The notes under the pieces are model-generated. The model did not search any database and was not told the DNA's origin. It saw only the letters and a program-made list of their open reading frames with translations. From the NCBI GenBank assembly GCA_041650315.1, contig JBAZLJ010000001.1:551456-615455 (forward strand): 64,000 bases of DNA, written 5' to 3'. The stretch is from JAGVYF01 sp041650315. GTDB lineage: Archaea > Nanobdellota > Nanobdellia > Woesearchaeales > JAGVYF01. Every line of letters begins with the position of its first letter. Within the stretch, counting starts at the first letter, position 1. This document shows, piece by piece, positions 15,860 to 23,643 of the stretch. Position numbers and translations under genes: made by a program.

Positions 15860-16240
15860 CTACGCGCCACCTCCTAGCTTGCTGAGCTGCAGGAGCATCT
15901 GCATCGTCTCGATGCGAACAGCCTGCGAAAGGTAATGATGCTTCTCTTCGGGAGACATGTCGCCAGTCAGTATCATTATCTTGTTGACGCGGACATACCT
16001 AACTAAGAAATTCATCAACTCGTCCATCCTCGGATCAGATAAGTCTGTGCATGATTCTGTCTGAGTGAAAAGAAGTTCCAACCTATCGATGAAATCCATG
16101 AGACGCATCCTGCAAAGAGGACATATTTTCTGGTGATTGAATAACTGTTTGCCTTCGCTCTTGAAATGCCAGATAGAGTCTTTGTTCTCGGGATTCTCGA
16201 GGAAATCTTTCCAGATGCCACAGGGGTCTATGCTGGGCAT
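15860..16240 (-). CDS. hypothetical protein with CPLC site
   Basis: A 126-residue helical protein with a single CPLC motif near residue 40 and another cysteine at about 64. The C-terminus KLGGGA encodes the next ribosome binding site. Helix-rich, soluble, function unknown. Confidence 0.72.
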   Translation of the reverse strand: MPSIDPCGIWKDFLENPENKDSIWHFKSEGKQLFNHQKICPLCRMRLMDFIDRLELLFTQTESCTDLSDPRMDELMNFLVRYVRVNKIMILTGDMSPEEKHHYLSQAVRIETMQMLLQLSKLGGGA

Positions 16241-16243
16241 TGC

Positions 16244-16474
16244 TTAGACACCATACTTGTCGCTGATGTAGAGCAGCGCTGAACCCAAAACGAGAACGAA
16301 CGGGAAAATGAAGTAATGACTTGGCGAGGGGTAAGGAACATAACTGAATTGAGAGACCAGTATTACCGCCACTAGAGAAAGCAAAGTTCCAGGTAAGCCA
16401 AAGATTACCAGTATCGAACCAATCACTGACAACAGAGTCTCCCGCGGTTCGGGATGCGCGTTCTTGTTTTTCAT
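16244..16474 (-). CDS. two-segment membrane protein
   Basis: A 76-residue protein with a charged N-terminus (MKNKNAHPEPRETLL) and hydrophobic segments at about 14-42 and 52-70, separated by a proline/tyrosine loop. The start follows GAGGAGAAGAA. Confidence 0.74.
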   Translation of the reverse strand: MKNKNAHPEPRETLLSVIGSILVIFGLPGTLLSLVAVILVSQFSYVPYPSPSHYFIFPFVLVLGSALLYISDKYGV

Positions 16475-17166
16475 TTCTTCTCCTCGGGCGGTTTCGGATC
16501 TTCCGGTGAAGATTCGTCTTTTCCTGACGGCTCTTCCTGCGGAAGTGAGGATTGGTCATCAGTCAGATCCTGCTGCGGATCTTCTGCTGGTTTCCCCTTA
16601 TCGGGTTCGACTATCTCAGCATCTTTCACATCGTCAGGAGCGTCTTCCGGAGGATTCGGTGCTCCCTCTGGAGGGCTCGATTTCAGTAATTCCTTGAGAT
16701 GAGAAATACGTTCTGACATCCCTTGCTTCATCTCTCGCAGTCGCGTCTGCTTATTCTGCTCCGGAGTTGGTTTCGATTGAAGCGGTTCGACTTTCGGCGC
16801 TTCGGGGATGTCGCTGAAATCCATGTCGAATTCGAACCATTCCAGCGTAGAAATGGCTATCTCCCTGAATCTCTTCTCCCATTGCTTTGGGGTATGCATA
16901 TCCAAAATGTATTCGTTCAACGAGAGTTTGCCTATCTTCGAAACGGAAAGTATTCCCGCTTCGAAAAGAATCCACAAGTTGGGCCAGACCCTGTCAGGGT
17001 GCTGTCCCAATATCAAACTCAACTCACACCAAGTGAGCTTGTATTCCGGATTCTTCGCCATCCCTTTCTGGAATACTTGCACTATCTTACTGCGGGATAC
17101 CGGTCTGGGGTCCAGAACCGGATATTCCAGCATTTCGAGAAGGTTGATGCCCTTCAGGATAGGCAT
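16471..17166 (-). CDS. winged-helix-like protein with disordered acidic tail
   Basis: A 231-residue protein. Residues 20-100 have the helix order and a turn (LTWCELSLILGQHPDRVWPN, then LWILFEAGILSVSKIGKLSL) compatible with a winged-helix domain. Residues 120-231 are proline, glutamate and aspartate rich and predicted disordered. A DNA-binding head with an acidic tail is plausible. Preceded by an AGGGAG site. Confidence 0.72.
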   Translation of the reverse strand: MPILKGINLLEMLEYPVLDPRPVSRSKIVQVFQKGMAKNPEYKLTWCELSLILGQHPDRVWPNLWILFEAGILSVSKIGKLSLNEYILDMHTPKQWEKRFREIAISTLEWFEFDMDFSDIPEAPKVEPLQSKPTPEQNKQTRLREMKQGMSERISHLKELLKSSPPEGAPNPPEDAPDDVKDAEIVEPDKGKPAEDPQQDLTDDQSSLPQEEPSGKDESSPEDPKPPEEKK

Positions 17167-17167
17167 A

Positions 17168-17707
17168 TTAGTTCTCCCTTCTTTTCGATTTACTGCGTAG
17201 GAGATCAGGATGTAGCAGCTCGGAAGCTAACTGTTCCGCAGCGTTACGGGCATCTTCACTAGATAATCTTTCATCTTTCTCTTTGAGCCTAGCGATAATC
17301 TCTTTGCTTAATGGACGCTGGTTTTGACTTTCTTCTATCGCTTTCTGCAGCAATGCGGCAATCCATTTATGACCATAAGTCTCGGCATGGTTGATTACTG
17401 AATTGCCATCCTTATCTTTTGCAGCGGGATTGGCTCCCATGGAAAGTAAACGCCTGAACGCTTCTTTCGGAGCCTCAACCTCTGCAGCGAGCATCAAAGG
17501 AGTCTCGCCCCAGAGATTCTCCTTATTCGGATCAGCTCCGTAGCTCAGGAGTAGGTCAATCATATCCTGATCTGTTGCGTATACTGCTAGAGCCAGGACA
17601 GAACCTAAAGATTGTTCTTCGGCGTTCGGATTCGCGCCGTTGCTAAGGCAGAATTTGGCTTTCTCCAAATCCTTATTGCTAACTGCTTCTATGAGTTGCT
17701 CATCCAT
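17168..17707 (-). CDS. ankyrin-repeat protein
   Basis: A 179-residue protein with about three ankyrin repeats: NGANPNAEEQ near residue 24, YGADPNKENLWGETPLMLAA near 56 and MGANPAAKDKDGNSVINHAE near 90. A charged helical C-terminus follows. The start is the ATG of MDEQLIEAV; a GTG four codons upstream is also possible. One of six ankyrin proteins in the window; these usually bind other proteins. Confidence 0.85.
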   Translation of the reverse strand: MDEQLIEAVSNKDLEKAKFCLSNGANPNAEEQSLGSVLALAVYATDQDMIDLLLSYGADPNKENLWGETPLMLAAEVEAPKEAFRRLLSMGANPAAKDKDGNSVINHAETYGHKWIAALLQKAIEESQNQRPLSKEIIARLKEKDERLSSEDARNAAEQLASELLHPDLLRSKSKRREN

Positions 17708-17722
17708 CTTCGACAGCACAGA

Positions 17723-18142
17723 TTATCTCACTCTTCGCCGAGGGGGGAGTATCCTCGGAGGTTTCGAATGATGCGGAAAGTGGGGAACATTGCGCACATC
17801 TCCGTAATAGTTCTGGTACTGGTAGAAATAATAAGCACGGCCATGCGTTATCACTTGGGTAAGCGTGGAATTCATGCTATTGTAATACAATGCTTTCTCC
17901 AATTGGCCAGTGGCATTGCCTCTGATCACCTCAACCGCATATCTATCGGTAAGATTGTTCTTGATGATTACTTTGAAATAAGCCCTTGGCGGTACGATTA
18001 TCGTGCATGGTACATCGCCGAGCTTCTTATCGTAGTTATAGACACTCGCAGGCGCGTCGGAATAGATGCTCATGATGGTCTGCGCTTCGACTGCAGGGAT
18101 GCAGCAGAGCGCGATGGCTACAATCAGCAATATCTTGCGCAT
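17723..18142 (-). CDS. secreted protein
   Basis: A 139-residue protein with a signal peptide (MRKILLIVAIALCCIPAVEA). The mature domain is beta-rich, the C-terminus tyrosine-rich (YYFYQYQNYYGD), then proline/arginine-rich (PPRILPPRRRVR). The start follows AAGGAGGAAAGC. The tyrosine-rich stretch suggests an extracellular or wall-contacting protein. Confidence 0.78.
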   Translation of the reverse strand: MRKILLIVAIALCCIPAVEAQTIMSIYSDAPASVYNYDKKLGDVPCTIIVPPRAYFKVIIKNNLTDRYAVEVIRGNATGQLEKALYYNSMNSTLTQVITHGRAYYFYQYQNYYGDVRNVPHFPHHSKPPRILPPRRRVR

Positions 18143-18160
18143 GCTTTCCTCCTTTTTTCT

Positions 18161-18197
18161 GGGGCGGTCCGTCATCCTTTCGGAGCGGAACCGCCCC
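18161..18197 (-). promoter_or_regulatory. intercistronic hairpin
   Basis: GGGGCGGT pairs with ACCGCCCC, eight GC-rich pairs, with a further CCG/CGG helix inside. It ends 8 nt before the AAGGAGG site of the downstream gene. There is no T-run in the transcribed direction, so a processing, stability or translational role is more likely than termination. Confidence 0.65.
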
Positions 18198-18215
18198 TTT
18201 GTGCATTGGATTAGG

Positions 18216-18350
18216 TTACTTGCTGAATCCGAGATACGTGCTGAGATTCTCAGGCTCTTGGGATGCCATGTACAATATCCCGAGCAAACCGAGAATCACG
18301 AGGAAATAATCACTTACCCAACTTATTCCCGACCAGATGCATCCTAACAA
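18216..18350 (-). CDS. 44-residue membrane protein, TTG start
   Basis: A frame between two genes that reads as one hydrophobic helix (FLVILGLLGILYMAS) after an aromatic lead-in, ending LSTYLGFSK. The only plausible start is TTG close to AGG, or a codon slightly upstream within the preceding gene's end. The call rests on the clean hydrophobic pattern and on filling an otherwise empty gap. Confidence 0.5.
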   Translation of the reverse strand: MLGCIWSGISWVSDYFLVILGLLGILYMASQEPENLSTYLGFSK

Positions 18351-18360
18351 CCTAGAGAGC

Positions 18361-18849
18361 CTACTTGCCGGCAGGCTCAGGCTTTTCGGGGGCATCCTGC
18401 GCTTCCGGCCCTTCGTCCTGCTCGGTTTCCTGATGCGCCTTGCGGATGCGCTTCTTGCCGCGGCTGAAGACGAGGTAAGTCTCTTCGCCAGGCTTGGGAT
18501 CAGCGGGATAAATGTCAGTGACCCAACCGGCCCGCTTCATCAATTCGCATATCACGTCGTGAACGAAAGGCGAGTAATCGAGCGGCAATGCCTTGAAGGA
18601 GACGCAGATCTTCTTGACTCGTCCGCTTTTCGGATCGAAAATGAACGAAGCCCGCATTTCGTCATTGTTGATCCTCCCGCCGCCGCGCTGCATCTGAGCA
18701 ATCGCCTTGAGGGATTCCCGAACAGCCATCAAAGTTTCGGAATCATCAATCCACTTCAAGTCCTCCGAAGTGATGGTGAGGATGGTATCTTCGCTGAAGT
18801 CTCCATCGAGGACCCTCTCCGGCGTGCTGATCAAAATCTCGCTACCCAT
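18361..18849 (-). CDS. hypothetical protein with disordered tail
   Basis: A 162-residue protein with an alpha/beta domain (RASFIFDPKSGRVKKICVSF) to about residue 125, then an acidic low-complexity tail (ETEQDEGPEAQDAPEKPEP). The start follows GAAAGGAGCGCGCAAGT. Confidence 0.76.
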   Translation of the reverse strand: MGSEILISTPERVLDGDFSEDTILTITSEDLKWIDDSETLMAVRESLKAIAQMQRGGGRINNDEMRASFIFDPKSGRVKKICVSFKALPLDYSPFVHDVICELMKRAGWVTDIYPADPKPGEETYLVFSRGKKRIRKAHQETEQDEGPEAQDAPEKPEPAGK

Positions 18850-18876
18850 ACTTGCGCGCTCCTTTCGGGTTGAGTC

Positions 18877-19332
18877 TTATAGATCGCGATGCTCGTAGTG
18901 CTCGAGCAAGTAATCGACCATCATACCACAATGATACGCCCAGAGAAAGAATAGCAGAGACATCGTACTCCCCATGAAAGGAGAGAAGATGACATAGAAT
19001 GCGAGGCATAATCCGGCGATTATCGGCCCTTCATAGTATTTTTTGAATCCGGGGAAGAGGGCATTGAATGAATGATTCATTTTGAGGATGAACGATTCTT
19101 TGCGCCTTACTGCGACGGAATCTTCTCTCCTCTTGACCAGAGAAGTGCATCCTATCTGTTTTGCTTGATGATGCAATCCGCCTTCTTCACCTATCCTTTG
19201 AATCTCTTTGAATAATTCATCGGCATCTTTGCGCAGGCTAGAGTCAGCCAAAGCGCATATCTGGTACAGATGCAGATGGTATTTCATGTAGAAGTTCTTG
19301 AACATGCCTAAGCCTGGTACGAATTCTCTCAT
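18877..19332 (-). CDS. membrane protein with long helical N-terminus
   Basis: A 151-residue protein. Residues 1-95 are soluble and helical, and residues 100-140 hold two hydrophobic segments. The preferred start is the ATG of MREFVPGLG about 10 nt after AAGAGG; a GTG four codons upstream lies within that site. Function unknown. Confidence 0.73.
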   Translation of the reverse strand: MREFVPGLGMFKNFYMKYHLHLYQICALADSSLRKDADELFKEIQRIGEEGGLHHQAKQIGCTSLVKRREDSVAVRRKESFILKMNHSFNALFPGFKKYYEGPIIAGLCLAFYVIFSPFMGSTMSLLFFLWAYHCGMMVDYLLEHYEHRDL

Positions 19333-19355
19333 GACATCATGCACCTCTTTCTGAG

Positions 19356-19919
19356 TTATACTCCGAGCTTAGCTCCCTCCTTGACGAGCCTCGTCAGCTC
19401 TTTGCAGAGAGGAAGGTACCAGAGATTCTCGAATGATAGACGAGAAATCTTCTTGAGGTCAGGATGCCATTGCCTTTTCTTAGCGCGTTCTATTCTTTCC
19501 GCATCGGATTTCATACCTTGAGAGAGGTATAAGGCCTGATAATCATCAAGCCGCGCTAGTGCATCACTTATCTCCATGAGTTGATTACTAATCCAATATT
19601 GCTGCAGATATTCATCTACCTTCGCTAAGTTACCGCCGAATTTTATCATAAATGCTATGTGCCATGCGAGAAGCTCATGCTCCACTACGAAATAGTGGGG
19701 CATAAGGCCCATATCAAATGCCAGAGCATGACCTACTTCGTGAAGGAACAGAAGAGAATCCGCTCTATTCGAAAGGGTTATACTACGATTTGCTTGATTG
19801 TATAAGGCATCAGCTTTCGAAATACCAAATGCCTTAAGAATTTTCTCTGGCCGGCGTATTATTTTCAATCCAGGTATATGAAACCTTACTGCGGCGGTAA
19901 GAGTGAATCGCTTGTTCAC
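19356..19919 (-). CDS. HExxH zincin-like protein 1
   Basis: A 187-residue protein starting at GTG. LLFLHEVGHALAF at residues 57-69 is a canonical HExxH zinc-protease motif (H60, E61, H64). A glutamate in the VVEHELLAWH helix (about 80-82) is well placed as third ligand, the gluzincin arrangement. No signal peptide, so probably cytoplasmic. Paralogous to the gene at 53674: same motif context and the same C-terminal KLGV. Target unknown. Confidence 0.82.
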   Translation of the reverse strand: MNKRFTLTAAVRFHIPGLKIIRRPEKILKAFGISKADALYNQANRSITLSNRADSLLFLHEVGHALAFDMGLMPHYFVVEHELLAWHIAFMIKFGGNLAKVDEYLQQYWISNQLMEISDALARLDDYQALYLSQGMKSDAERIERAKKRQWHPDLKKISRLSFENLWYLPLCKELTRLVKEGAKLGV

Positions 19920-20314
19920 CTGGTTCCCTTCTTAGGCTTACTTTCGGGAAGACGTCTCTTGTTCTCGACGTGGTCCTCGAGTATGCCTTTGAAACAATTG
20001 AATTTCCTCTTATCCACCTTCAGGGATTTTTCGAAGACCTTGCTTACGCTGAGCGGAGGCAGTTCTCTCTCGATCTTATCAAGTTCGCGGTTGCACTTGA
20101 GCTCAATCCCTTTCAAGATAGAAAGGAATTTCCGTTCCTTCTCATCATTCGACAAATCAAAGTAATAATGCCCATCCCCTACCGGAAGAAGAGGTACTTT
20201 CTCCTCCTGTTCCGTTTTCTTCTCGACCTCGCGTCTCTTCTGCTTCTTGGGCTGCCTGCTTTCGCCCCTCTTGGTATGCATTGCTGCAGCGTACCTCTCG
20301 GGAGATCCTTTCAT
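19916..20314 (-). CDS. hypothetical basic protein
   Basis: A 132-residue protein with a lysine/glutamate-rich disordered N-terminus (QPKKQKRREVEKKTEQEE), a central helical region with one strand, and a basic tail. It overlaps the HExxH gene by 4 nt and so is co-translated with it; they may form a pair. Start preceded by TTGGAGGC. Confidence 0.73.
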   Translation of the reverse strand: MKGSPERYAAAMHTKRGESRQPKKQKRREVEKKTEQEEKVPLLPVGDGHYYFDLSNDEKERKFLSILKGIELKCNRELDKIERELPPLSVSKVFEKSLKVDKRKFNCFKGILEDHVENKRRLPESKPKKGTR

Positions 20315-20327
20315 CTACTGCCTCCAA

Positions 20328-20681
20328 TCATTGCATAAGAAAGCTGATGATGCAAACCGGATTCGGTTTGCCTTTCTTGTAATAGAGATCGAACATCACA
20401 TCCTTCAGGTCCAGAGCGGTGCGCGATTTGGTTATCCTTATCAAGGAAGCGAGGTCGAGCATTCTGGGCATCTTGAATACTACGCCGACATGGGTGGCAT
20501 TCAATCCAGTCAGATGGAGATTGACTGATGCGCCCCAGCCATTCTTATCGAAACCGAGGTCTATCTTCACCTTGCTCACGACCATGGATATGCGTTCCAA
20601 ATCCTCGTCCTTGAGCATTTGCTTCAGAGTCAGCATGTCTACGGAAGAGCAGTACCATTTCTTGCCGGCGAAGTACAGCAT
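20328..20681 (-). CDS. hypothetical protein, family of 13587 and 44940
   Basis: A 117-residue alpha/beta protein. Start MLYFAGKKWYCSS overlaps the stop of the 43-residue membrane gene (TAATG). The C-terminal FDLYYKKGKPNPVCIISF corresponds to VEVYFQYGKPICISV-like text in 13587. Function unknown. Confidence 0.74.
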   Translation of the reverse strand: MLYFAGKKWYCSSVDMLTLKQMLKDEDLERISMVVSKVKIDLGFDKNGWGASVNLHLTGLNATHVGVVFKMPRMLDLASLIRITKSRTALDLKDVMFDLYYKKGKPNPVCIISFLMQ

Positions 20682-20812
20682 TATTTTCCTTGCTTGGAAT
20701 CCGGCGGATTCTCCGGCGGATTCGGTGTTTTCTTTTCTCCGAAGATTATCCACAGGAACATGCTCACCATGAATACCAGATAGAACAGAATCATCCAGCC
20801 GAGACTGGTCAT
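20681..20812 (-). CDS. 43-residue single-pass membrane protein
   Basis: ATG follows GAGAGGAGAACT. One hydrophobic helix (MTSLGWMILFYLVFMVSMFL to about residue 24) is followed by a proline/asparagine-rich tail (TPNPPENPPDSKQGK). The same nucleotides in another frame give a long spurious ORF that had swallowed it. The end codons provide AAGGAA for the next gene. Confidence 0.75.
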   Translation of the reverse strand: MTSLGWMILFYLVFMVSMFLWIIFGEKKTPNPPENPPDSKQGK

Positions 20813-20822
20813 AGTTCTCCTC

Positions 20823-20999
20823 TCAGAGTTTCTTTTTTGCGTCGAAGAATATGCTGCGCTTGCCGCCGAGCATTCTTTCCTCTATCTTGCTTTCCGCAAT
20901 CAATTTGAATGTCCGGTTCTTGCATCCCGGACAGATGCGGCAGATTTTCTTACGATTAAAACGGATTGATTTCATGCAGGATTTGCATCTCTGTATCAA
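20823..20999 (-). CDS. zinc-ribbon microprotein, TTG start
   Basis: A 58-residue basic protein carrying CKSC and, about 17 residues later, CRICPGC: a four-cysteine zinc site. It starts at TTG after AAGGGGGAAGAAG. The tail KLIAESKIEERMLGGKRS is helical. Small basic zinc ribbons of this type often bind nucleic acid, but no family is recognised. Confidence 0.68.
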   Translation of the reverse strand: MIQRCKSCMKSIRFNRKKICRICPGCKNRTFKLIAESKIEERMLGGKRSIFFDAKKKL

Positions 21000-21026
21000 C
21001 TTCTTCCCCCTTAGAGCCTTAGAACT

Positions 21027-21269
21027 TTATTGATCCAGCCAGACTGCCAGTATCACCCAGATTACGCATATCAGAGCCATGCCTATTACTTCACGCGCAT
21101 CGATGACTGCTTCGACAAACTCGCTGAACCAGATGCGCCAATTGATGTACTTCTTATGGAACCAGCCCCTGATCCTCTTGATGTATTCCATGAATACCTC
21201 CTTCGCTACATCAGTCAATCCTATGAATCCGGATGAGCCTTTGTTAGCTACGAAGTTGCCGAGATTCAT
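21027..21269 (-). CDS. single-pass membrane protein
   Basis: An 80-residue protein, ATGA-coupled to the upstream gene. Starts MNLGNFVANKGSS, has an amphipathic basic middle (YIKRIRGWFHKKYINW) and a C-terminal membrane helix (VIGMALICVIWVILAVWL). The MNLG(N/Q)F start recurs in the micro-ORF at 21542. Confidence 0.74.
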   Translation of the reverse strand: MNLGNFVANKGSSGFIGLTDVAKEVFMEYIKRIRGWFHKKYINWRIWFSEFVEAVIDAREVIGMALICVIWVILAVWLDQ

Positions 21270-21523
21270 TTGGGCTTGTTCGGGTTCAGCTTTGCTTTCG
21301 CATCCTGCAGCGCGGCCTTGAGCATATCGATGTTGTAGTATTTCATGTAAGGTGGGAGATTGGTGAGCCAAAACTCAGCATAAACTACATCTTTCTCATT
21401 GTCGGTACCGAGACGAGAGGTTATGACTTCAACGAAATTGGCGACATTACGCGGCACATGCTCATCGAACAACCTATGCAGACCATCGTGGAAAGTCTCT
21501 ATCCAAGAGTGATTCTTTGCCAT
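21266..21523 (-). CDS. hypothetical helical protein
   Basis: An 85-residue soluble, helical protein with start MAKNHSWIETFHDGL after AAAGGGG. The C-terminal basic tail (KAKLNPNKPK) runs into the next start. Function unknown. Confidence 0.73.
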   Translation of the reverse strand: MAKNHSWIETFHDGLHRLFDEHVPRNVANFVEVITSRLGTDNEKDVVYAEFWLTNLPPYMKYYNIDMLKAALQDAKAKLNPNKPK

Positions 21524-21541
21524 CGCATTCCCCTTTCGTGC

Positions 21542-21571
21542 TTATTTTAGTATGAATTGGCCGAGATTCAT
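21542..21571 (-). CDS. nine-codon micro-ORF (MNLGQFILK)
   Basis: A TGATG-coupled ATG opens only nine codons. The peptide repeats the first residues of the membrane protein at 21027 (MNLGNF), whose start is also coupled. It is either the debris of a duplicated gene start or a leader peptide. Too short to prove as coding. Confidence 0.35.
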   Translation of the reverse strand: MNLGQFILK

Positions 21572-21750
21572 CAGGACTTCTTCTTGGGGCGCCTGCTGAG
21601 GAACGTGCCGACTATGCCATACCAGAAGATGAGCACGCAGAGGCCGGAGATGACGGCCGCCTGCAGAGGATTGGTACCTGCGTTGAGGAATCCTGCCATG
21701 ACTATCATCCACGAAATCACCTTGATGGCACGGCTCTTGGTACGAGTCAT
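21571..21750 (-). CDS. 59-residue two-segment membrane protein
   Basis: ATG follows GAAAGGAGCGTCT. Hydrophobic segments span about 8-24 and 31-50, with ending SRRPKKKS. A longer ORF in another frame over this stretch has no hydrophobic pattern and no ribosome binding site. Confidence 0.75.
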   Translation of the reverse strand: MTRTKSRAIKVISWMIVMAGFLNAGTNPLQAAVISGLCVLIFWYGIVGTFLSRRPKKKS

Positions 21751-21762
21751 AGACGCTCCTTT

Positions 21763-22002
21763 CTACCATTCACAAAAGTATGCGTGCAGTCCTGCGATGA
21801 TTGATACCACTATCATCACCAATGCCACTGACGAGAGATAATCCATGAAACGGATACATGACGTGAGATCTTTCTCATCAATGTTCTCTCCCTGGGCGCT
21901 CCGAGCTATGCAGGCATGATCAGGGTGGTGATATTCGCTAGTGCGGAAGTGCACTACGAAAAAGAACGTACTTACGTAGAAGCACGCCACCAGATACTTC
22001 AT
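21763..22002 (-). CDS. two-segment membrane protein
   Basis: A 79-residue protein: hydrophobic segment at about 1-17, a histidine-rich loop (SEYHHPDHACIARSA), and a second segment at 55-75 ending HAYFCEW. The start has a GGAAGGAG site. Loop histidines and cysteines could bind metal. Confidence 0.75.
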   Translation of the reverse strand: MKYLVACFYVSTFFFVVHFRTSEYHHPDHACIARSAQGENIDEKDLTSCIRFMDYLSSVALVMIVVSIIAGLHAYFCEW

Positions 22003-22036
22003 CCGTGCTCCTTCCCAGGAATGTTTTTTTCAGTTC

Positions 22037-22075
22037 AACACTACAATCTAGAAAGAATCATAGAATTGTAGTGTT
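22037..22075 (-). promoter_or_regulatory. intercistronic hairpin
   Basis: AACACTACAAT pairs perfectly with ATTGTAGTGTT (11 pairs), continued by CTA/TAG across a one-base bulge, 17-nt inner region. It lies in the 95-nt gap between two genes. On the transcribed strand it is followed by GAACTGAAAAAAAC, not by a T-run. Confidence 0.7.
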
Positions 22076-22097
22076 ATATCACTAAGGAATTTCCCTC

Positions 22098-22715
22098 TTA
22101 CGGCTTCGCCGTGGTCGGCTGCGTATTCTCAACGGAATTGTTGAGGAACTGCTCGATTATGTTGTTGGCTTCGGTCCTCTTGCGCTTTTCTTCAGCCCTC
22201 CACTTTTCCACGTATTCCTCGTGCGCCATACGAACGGAATCGACATACATCTTGGATACTTCATCAGTCGCTTCTCCGATGTAGAGGAGTCTGCCTTTCA
22301 CGTCGTACACTACATAAATCAATTTCCCTTGCCTCTGCATAGCAACTCTGCCTTCATCCCTGTTGGAATAGTGCTGAATCATCCGTATCAAAGTTTTCTG
22401 CGGAGTACGTATCTCAACCTGAACCTTGGAACTTATGTATTCCTCTGCGCTGAACGAATACTGACTGCCATTGTTTTCTATGCGCAACGGAATGCCGTTA
22501 CAATTGTCAAGAAGATGATAGACGAGACTTCTCTCTTTCGCATCTTGACAATATTGGTCCATAATCAGAGTATAGGATTTCTCCTTGGCTTCGGAAGCCG
22601 CTTTCTCTTCAGCAGCGAGTTTCTGGATGCGATAGTTGATGAGCAGTACGGCTATCAGCATAATGAACAGAACGACGATAAGCATCTCGAGTGGAGTCAT
22701 TCCGCGTTTGTTCAT
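22098..22715 (-). CDS. type IV pilin-like protein
   Basis: A 205-residue protein starting MNKRGMTPLEMLIVVLFIML. A short basic leader ending in glycine, then MTPLE with glutamate at mature position 5 and a hydrophobic helix, is the prepilin peptidase signature. After the helix (to about residue 28) comes a coiled coil and a globular domain with two cysteines. A prepilin peptidase is not in this window. Likely a surface filament or pseudopilus subunit; longer than the classic major pilin. Confidence 0.78.
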   Translation of the reverse strand: MNKRGMTPLEMLIVVLFIMLIAVLLINYRIQKLAAEEKAASEAKEKSYTLIMDQYCQDAKERSLVYHLLDNCNGIPLRIENNGSQYSFSAEEYISSKVQVEIRTPQKTLIRMIQHYSNRDEGRVAMQRQGKLIYVVYDVKGRLLYIGEATDEVSKMYVDSVRMAHEEYVEKWRAEEKRKRTEANNIIEQFLNNSVENTQPTTAKP

Positions 22716-22729
22716 CAATCGCTCTCCTT

Positions 22730-22939
22730 TCACGGACCTATTTCTTTGGTGGATTGTTCGTTTTTCCCGACAGAATCGACATCGGAATTCGGCGCTATCC
22801 TGAAATTTGCCTTGAAATAATCGCCTGCCGCAGTGCCTATCTCAATCGCATACATCGCAAGGCATACAAGCCAAAGCACTACAAAAATCCATAGCCACAC
22901 CGGAAACAGCCAGGAATGGGATCCTTTCTTCGTAGTCAT
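22730..22939 (-). CDS. single-pass membrane protein
   Basis: A 69-residue protein with basic start MTTKKGSHSWLF, hydrophobic helix (about 9-32) and a polar acidic tail. The ribosome binding site is GAAAGGGG; an ATG one codon earlier is equally possible. Sits directly upstream of the pilin-like gene, so it could be a minor assembly partner. Confidence 0.72.
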   Translation of the reverse strand: MTTKKGSHSWLFPVWLWIFVVLWLVCLAMYAIEIGTAAGDYFKANFRIAPNSDVDSVGKNEQSTKEIGP

Positions 22940-22950
22940 CATTACCCCTT

Positions 22951-23643
22951 TCACGGAGCTATCCATGACGTTGAATTCTGCGTCTTATCAGCGGGACCGA
23001 AAAGAAGCTTGTCGAAACGCTGCTGCGCTTCTTTCTGGCTTCTCTGTTCAGCAGCTTCCCGCTCTTGCCGATTCCGTTCTCTCTCTGCTTCTTCGCGCGC
23101 CTTGGCAGTGGCCGCCTTATTGATTCCGTCCGGGTCGGTCTTCAGCAACTCCTTGTATGCCAGGAGCACTGCTTTCTCATAGACTTCGTTCGCATTAGCG
23201 GGGAGATCCGAAATATACCAACCATATCCTTTACGGAATGTCTTCATCCACAACTTATCCTGACCCAAAAACTTCTCGGTCTTTTTCGGATCGAAATGAT
23301 AACCTAGAGATTCATACAATTTGTAATCTCGGATAAGCCATGATTTCTGTCCATCAGGAGTCTCTATCTCTACTATGAACAGCCAATCAGATGCATACTT
23401 GCTATCCGGATTCCTATTGAATGCCAGCCTGTATTTGACATTGCCATCAATGAACTTTATCTCGGGCGCTTTCTTCTCGGTCTTATGCTCCTGATAAAGA
23501 TAGTTCAGGTAATTAACCAAATCTTCCTCTTTCTCGAGGAACATGATGTGGTCTACCAAGAAATAGCCGAGTAAGCATATTCCGATGACGAGCGCTGAGA
23601 AAAGCAGAGGGTTGTCTTTCGCGAATCTTTTTTCGCTATGCAT
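22951..23643 (-). CDS. membrane-anchored protein, paralog of 37813
   Basis: A 230-residue protein with one N-terminal membrane helix (about 12-32), an extracytoplasmic domain of about 130 residues with a beta core (DGNVKYRLAFNRNPDS) and a long charged coiled coil (KAREEAERERNRQEREAAEQ). The layout and the YEKAVLLAYKEL segment match 37813 (YNQAMKLVYGKL). Confidence 0.78.
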   Translation of the reverse strand: MHSEKRFAKDNPLLFSALVIGICLLGYFLVDHIMFLEKEEDLVNYLNYLYQEHKTEKKAPEIKFIDGNVKYRLAFNRNPDSKYASDWLFIVEIETPDGQKSWLIRDYKLYESLGYHFDPKKTEKFLGQDKLWMKTFRKGYGWYISDLPANANEVYEKAVLLAYKELLKTDPDGINKAATAKAREEAERERNRQEREAAEQRSQKEAQQRFDKLLFGPADKTQNSTSWIAP

